Shown here: positions 60,750 to 64,000 of the stretch, one piece after another | Layout of the letters: each line of letters starts with the position of its first letter | Position numbering within the stretch: position 1 is the first letter of the stretch | Assembly (NCBI GenBank): GCA_046349395.1 | Contig: JAXMCK010000007.1 | Span: forward strand, 186,001 to 250,000 | Direction of reading: 5' to 3' | DNA length: 64,000 nucleotides | Origin: JAXMCK01 sp046349395 | GTDB taxonomy: Bacteria > Pseudomonadota > Alphaproteobacteria > Geminicoccales > Geminicoccaceae | The notes under the pieces: model-generated | The model's database searches: none | Told to the model about the DNA's origin: nothing | What the model saw: the letters and a program-made list of their open reading frames with translations, nothing else | Position numbers and translations under genes: made by a program

Positions 60750-62536
60750 TGGCACAACCCGTCGCGATCCTGAGCCTCGGGCCACGCACCGCGGGCCTCG
60801 CCGCCCGCCTGCGCGAGCATCTGCCCGGCAGCCGCGTCCACGCCCCGGCCTGCGCCGACTGCCCCGCCGACGAGCGCTTCGAGAAGGCCGTCCCGCACCT
60901 CCAGGCTCTCTTCGCGGCCGGCACCCCGATCGTCGGCATCTGTGCGGCCGGCATTCTCGTCCGCGCCCTCGGCCCCGTGCTCGCCAACAAGGCCGACGAG
61001 CCGCCCGTGCTGGCCGTGAGCGAGGACCGCTCCGTCGTCGTCCCGTTGCTCGGCGGCCACCACGGCGCCAACGACCTCGCCCGCCGCCTCGCCACCGCCG
61101 TCGGTGCCACCGCCGCCGTCACCACCGCCGGCGACACCCGCTTCGGCCTCGCCCTCGACGAGCCCCCAACGGGCTGGACCCTCGCCAACCCCGCCGACGC
61201 CAAGTCCGTCATGGCCCGGCTCCTCGAAGGCCAATCGGCACGCCTGACCGTCGAGGCCGGCGACGCCTCGTGGCTGACCCGCTCCGACCTCCCTCTCTCG
61301 CCCGACGGGGCCATCGAGCTGCTCGTAACGCCACGCGCTGTGGCCGGCAGTCCCGACCGCCTTGTCTACCACCCGAAGATCCTGGCCCTTGGCGCCGGCG
61401 CCGAGCGCGGTGCATCGCCCGATGCCCTGGGCGATCTCGTCTCGACCACGCTCGCCGACGCGGGCCTCGCCCCTGCGGCCCTAGCCTGCGTCGCATCGAT
61501 CGACTTGAAGGCCGACGAGCCGGCCCTGCACGCCCTGGGCTACCCGGCCCGCTTCTTCGCCGGCGAGCGTCTCGCCGAGGAGACCGACCGCCTCAGCACC
61601 CGCTCCGAAATCGTGTTCCGTGAGACCGGCTGCTGGGGTGTGGCCGAAGGTGCCGCCCTCGCCGCCACCGGCCCCGAGGGCACGCTCGTGGTCCCGAAGC
61701 GCGTCGGCGACCGCGTCACCTGCGCCGTCGCCCAGGCGTCTACGGTCATCGATCCGACCTCGGTCGGCCGCTCGCGTGGCCACCTCGTCGTCGTCGGTCT
61801 TGGCCCCGGCAGCGCCGACTGGCGCACCGCCGAGGCCGACCGCCTGCTCCGCGACGCCGACGAACTGGTCGGCTACGGCCTCTATCTCGACCTCGTCGGC
61901 CCGGCCGGCGAGGGCAAGCCGCGTCGCGCCTTCCCTCTCGGCGAGGAAGCCGAGCGCTGCCGCTTCGCCCTTGCCCGCGCCGCCGAAGGCCGCCGCGTGG
62001 CGCTCGTCTGCTCGGGCGATCCGGGCATCTACGCCCTGGCCACCCTCGTCTTCGAGCTGATCGAGGCCCCGCCGGACCCCGCCTGGGCGCGCGTGGAGAT
62101 CACCGTCGCCCCCGGCGTCTCCGCCATGCAGGCCGCCGCTGCCCGCCTCGGCGCCCCGCTCGGCCACGATTTCTGCGCCATCTCGCTCTCCGACCTGCTC
62201 ACCCCCTGGCCGATGATAGCGACGCGCCTGGAGGCCGCCGCTGCGGGCGACTTCGTCGTCGCGCTCTACAACCCGGTCTCGCTGCGCCGGCGCGAGGGTC
62301 TGGCGAAGGCGCGCGAGGCCCTCCTCGCCCAGCGCGGCGGTGCCACCCCGGTCGCCGTCTGCCGCAGCCTCGGCCGCGCCGACGAGGCCGTCACGGTGAC
62401 CACCCTCCAAGACCTCACCGTAGATCAGGTCGACATGCTCTCGATCGTGATCGTCGGCAGCAGCCGGACCAGGGCACTCCCCCGCGGCGACGGCACTACG
62501 AGTCTCTTCACCCCCCGCGGTTACGAGGTCCGATGA
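60749..62536 (+). CDS. cobJ: CbiG-CobJ fusion: cobalt-precorrin-5A hydrolase domain plus precorrin-3B C17-methyltransferase
   Basis: The 595-residue fusion has a CbiG-like N-terminal half (about 1-340): VGICAAGILVRALGPVL, VVVPLLGGHHGANDLARRLA, and a CbiG C-terminal region with ACVASIDLKADEPAL and CWGVAEGAALAA. From about 345 it is a complete CobJ/CbiH methyltransferase: VVVGLGPGSADWRTAEADRLL, VCSGDPGIYALA and CAISLSDLLTPWPMIATRLEAA. CobJ contracts the ring and methylates C17; CbiG opens the lactone in the anaerobic route. The fusion raises the question of which ring-contraction route runs here. It overlaps cobI and cobM. Confidence 0.93.
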   Translation: MAQPVAILSLGPRTAGLAARLREHLPGSRVHAPACADCPADERFEKAVPHLQALFAAGTPIVGICAAGILVRALGPVLANKADEPPVLAVSEDRSVVVPLLGGHHGANDLARRLATAVGATAAVTTAGDTRFGLALDEPPTGWTLANPADAKSVMARLLEGQSARLTVEAGDASWLTRSDLPLSPDGAIELLVTPRAVAGSPDRLVYHPKILALGAGAERGASPDALGDLVSTTLADAGLAPAALACVASIDLKADEPALHALGYPARFFAGERLAEETDRLSTRSEIVFRETGCWGVAEGAALAATGPEGTLVVPKRVGDRVTCAVAQASTVIDPTSVGRSRGHLVVVGLGPGSADWRTAEADRLLRDADELVGYGLYLDLVGPAGEGKPRRAFPLGEEAERCRFALARAAEGRRVALVCSGDPGIYALATLVFELIEAPPDPAWARVEITVAPGVSAMQAAAARLGAPLGHDFCAISLSDLLTPWPMIATRLEAAAAGDFVVALYNPVSLRRREGLAKAREALLAQRGGATPVAVCRSLGRADEAVTVTTLQDLTVDQVDMLSIVIVGSSRTRALPRGDGTTSLFTPRGYEVR

Positions 62537-63327
62537 CCGTCCACTTCATCGGCGCCGGCCCCGGCGCCCCCGACCTCATCACCGTCCGCGGCCTGGAACT
62601 GATCCGCCGCTGCCCCGTCTGCCTCTATGCCGGCTCGCTCGTCCCCGAGGCCGTCGTCGCCGAGGCCCCGGAAGGTGCGCGCGTGATCGACACCGCCCCC
62701 CTCCACCTGGACCAGATCATCGAGGAGATGGCCGCCGCCCACGCCCAGGGGCAGGAAGTCGCCCGCGTGCACTCCGGCGACCCCTCGCTCTACGGCGCCA
62801 TCGCCGAGCAGATCCGCCGCCTCGACGCACTCGGCATCGACTGGACCATCACGCCGGGCGTGCCGGCCTTCGCCGCCGCGGCCGCGGCGCTGGGCACCGA
62901 GTTCACGCTCCCCGATGTCGCCCAGTCGGTCGTCCTGACGCGCACCGCCGTCCGCGCCTCGGCGATGCCGAACGGCGAGACCCTCGAAGCTTTCGCCCGC
63001 ACCGGCGCCACGCTGGCGATCCACCTCTCGATCAACAACCTCGCCGTCGTCGTCCGCGAGCTGACCCCGATCCTCGGTGCCGACTGCCCCGTCGCCGTCG
63101 TCTACCGCGTCAGCTGGCCCGACGAGCGCATCTTGCGCGGAACGCTCGGCACCATCCGCGAGGCGGTGAAGGGCAGCGGCATCACCCGCACCGCCCTCAT
63201 CCTGGTCGGCCGCGCCCTCGCCGGCGAAGGGGCCAGCGAGAGCCGCCTCTACGCCGCCGGGCACTCGCACGTGCTGCGCCCCGCCAGCACCGACAACACC
63301 CAGTCGACGGCCGCAGCGACGTCCTGA
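62533..63327 (+). CDS. cobM: Precorrin-4 C11-methyltransferase
   Basis: The 264-residue enzyme methylates C11 of precorrin-4. Signatures are FIGAGPGAPDLITVRGLELI, ARVHSGDPSLYGAIAEQ and TPGVPAFAAAAAALGTEFTLPDVAQSVVLTR. The ATG overlaps the previous stop (ATGA). Its last 79 bp overlap the 3' end of cobK on the opposite strand, an unusually long overlap. Confidence 0.95.
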   Translation: MTVHFIGAGPGAPDLITVRGLELIRRCPVCLYAGSLVPEAVVAEAPEGARVIDTAPLHLDQIIEEMAAAHAQGQEVARVHSGDPSLYGAIAEQIRRLDALGIDWTITPGVPAFAAAAAALGTEFTLPDVAQSVVLTRTAVRASAMPNGETLEAFARTGATLAIHLSINNLAVVVRELTPILGADCPVAVVYRVSWPDERILRGTLGTIREAVKGSGITRTALILVGRALAGEGASESRLYAAGHSHVLRPASTDNTQSTAAATS

Positions 63328-64000
63328 ACCCCGTCCGGCTCCGCCGGCCGCCGGATCAGCACGACGGGCAGCCCCAGCCTCCGCGCCGCCTCCAGCTTCG
63401 CCGCCGACCCGCTACCCCCGCTCGCCCGCGCCAGCACGACCTCGATCCGCTCGTCGCGGAGCAGCGCCACCTCGTCCTCGACCGCGAACGGCCCGCGACC
63501 CTGCCGCCATGACATGTGCGCCGGCAGATCGCCGGGCGGCTCGACGCTTCTAACCACGACCTGGAGATCGGGCGCGTCGCGCAGGCGTCCGAGTTCCTGC
63601 CGGCCGATGGCCGCAATGATGCGCCGCCCCAAGATCCGCGCCTTGGTGACAGCCGCGCCCATGTCATCGACGAGGTGCCAACGATCGCCCTGTTCCGGCG
63701 ACCAGTCCGGCCGGGCGAGCCGCAGATACGGCACGCTAGCACTCGCGGCGGCCGCTCTTGCCTGAGCGGTCATGGCGGTCGCGAACGGATGCGTCGCATC
63801 GACCACGGCGGGGACGCCTTCACTGCGCAAAAAGGCGTCGAGGCCGTCTGCTCCGCCGAAACCGCCAAGCCTGACCTCGCCAACCGGCATCACCGGATCG
63901 CGCGTGCGCCCGGCAAGGCTCGTCATCGTCATCACGCCGCGCTCGTTCAGTTCCCTCGCCAGCTCCAACGCCTCGGCCGTCCCGCCGAGGATCAGCACCC
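63249..64000 (-). CDS. cobK: Precorrin-6A reductase CobK, 5' end probably beyond the window
   Basis: At least 249 residues are visible. The NADPH-dependent reductase converts precorrin-6A to dihydro-precorrin-6. LILGGTAEALELARELNERG is the usual N-terminal block; DATHPFATAMTAQARAA, RLARPDW and LARASGGSGSAAKLEAARRLGLPVVLI follow. A GTG at 63998 would open the frame exactly here, but CobK proteins normally have two or three residues before this, so I treat the start as cut off. It is convergent with cobM, overlapping it by 79 bp; the extra C-terminal tail after WVLSVLAG is responsible. Confidence 0.93.
   Translation of the reverse strand, partial: VLILGGTAEALELARELNERGVMTMTSLAGRTRDPVMPVGEVRLGGFGGADGLDAFLRSEGVPAVVDATHPFATAMTAQARAAAASASVPYLRLARPDWSPEQGDRWHLVDDMGAAVTKARILGRRIIAAIGRQELGRLRDAPDLQVVVRSVEPPGDLPAHMSWRQGRGPFAVEDEVALLRDERIEVVLARASGGSGSAAKLEAARRLGLPVVLIRRPAEPDGVQDVAAAVDWVLSVLAGRSTCECPAA

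Overview
The window is GC-rich, densely packed DNA that looks alphaproteobacterial. Three local gene orders point there: metC beside an aapJQMP amino-acid ABC operon, mfd-sdhE-recG, and aspS next to rnd. A Rhodospirillales-like or rhizobia-like genome is likely, but no rRNA is present to place it further. I see no tRNA, rRNA or CRISPR array. Many genes start with GTG or TTG and overlap their neighbour by 1-4 bases, so operons are tight.

Layout. 1-6.1 kb (minus strand): a truncated FAD amine oxidase, a DUF1349 protein and the general L-amino-acid transporter aapJQMP. A strong hairpin behind aapJ probably keeps the binding protein in excess. 6.3-10.6 kb: metC, then tlyA, a SYLF lipoprotein, a DUF488 protein, xseB and a histone-deacetylase-fold enzyme. 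10.6-14.7 kb: a complete polyamine-type ABC transporter (potFGHI). 14.8-17.1 kb: an enolase-superfamily enzyme, a rhodanese and a RidA-like deaminase. 17.1-27.8 kb: DNA repair and housekeeping genes (mfd, sdhE, recG, a small unknown protein, aspS, rnd, a Rossmann dehydratase). 27.8-31 kb: a di-haem cytochrome c peroxidase behind a near-perfect Irr-type iron control element, a glycosyltransferase-like gene with a possible coupled leader peptide, and pdxY. 31-40.6 kb: two secreted serine proteases of different families, pdxH, an SDR, an orphan PotA-like ATPase, an MBL hydrolase, a HugZ-like protein and a TerC-family membrane protein, plus a 0.7 kb stretch with no convincing gene.

40.6-64 kb is a cobalamin region: cobU, cobN and cobO; then an interruption by a decayed IS630 transposase and three TadE/TadG pilus-type genes; cobD and cobQ; an alcohol dehydrogenase broken by a single in-frame amber codon; two tandem class III cyclase/TolB/TPR membrane proteins; then cbiX-cobH-cobL-cobI-cbiG/cobJ-cobM in one overlapping operon, with cobK on the opposite strand at the right edge (its start is probably cut off).

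The most interesting biology is the composition of the B12 pathway. It pairs the aerobic, late cobalt-insertion chelatase subunit CobN with a long CbiX chelatase that carries an MxCxxC motif and a 24-histidine tail, and with a CbiG domain fused to CobJ. No CobG or CobZ is visible in the window. Other points worth checking are the Irr box upstream of the peroxidase, the amber-interrupted dehydrogenase, and the EF-hand-like repeats in a TadE protein.
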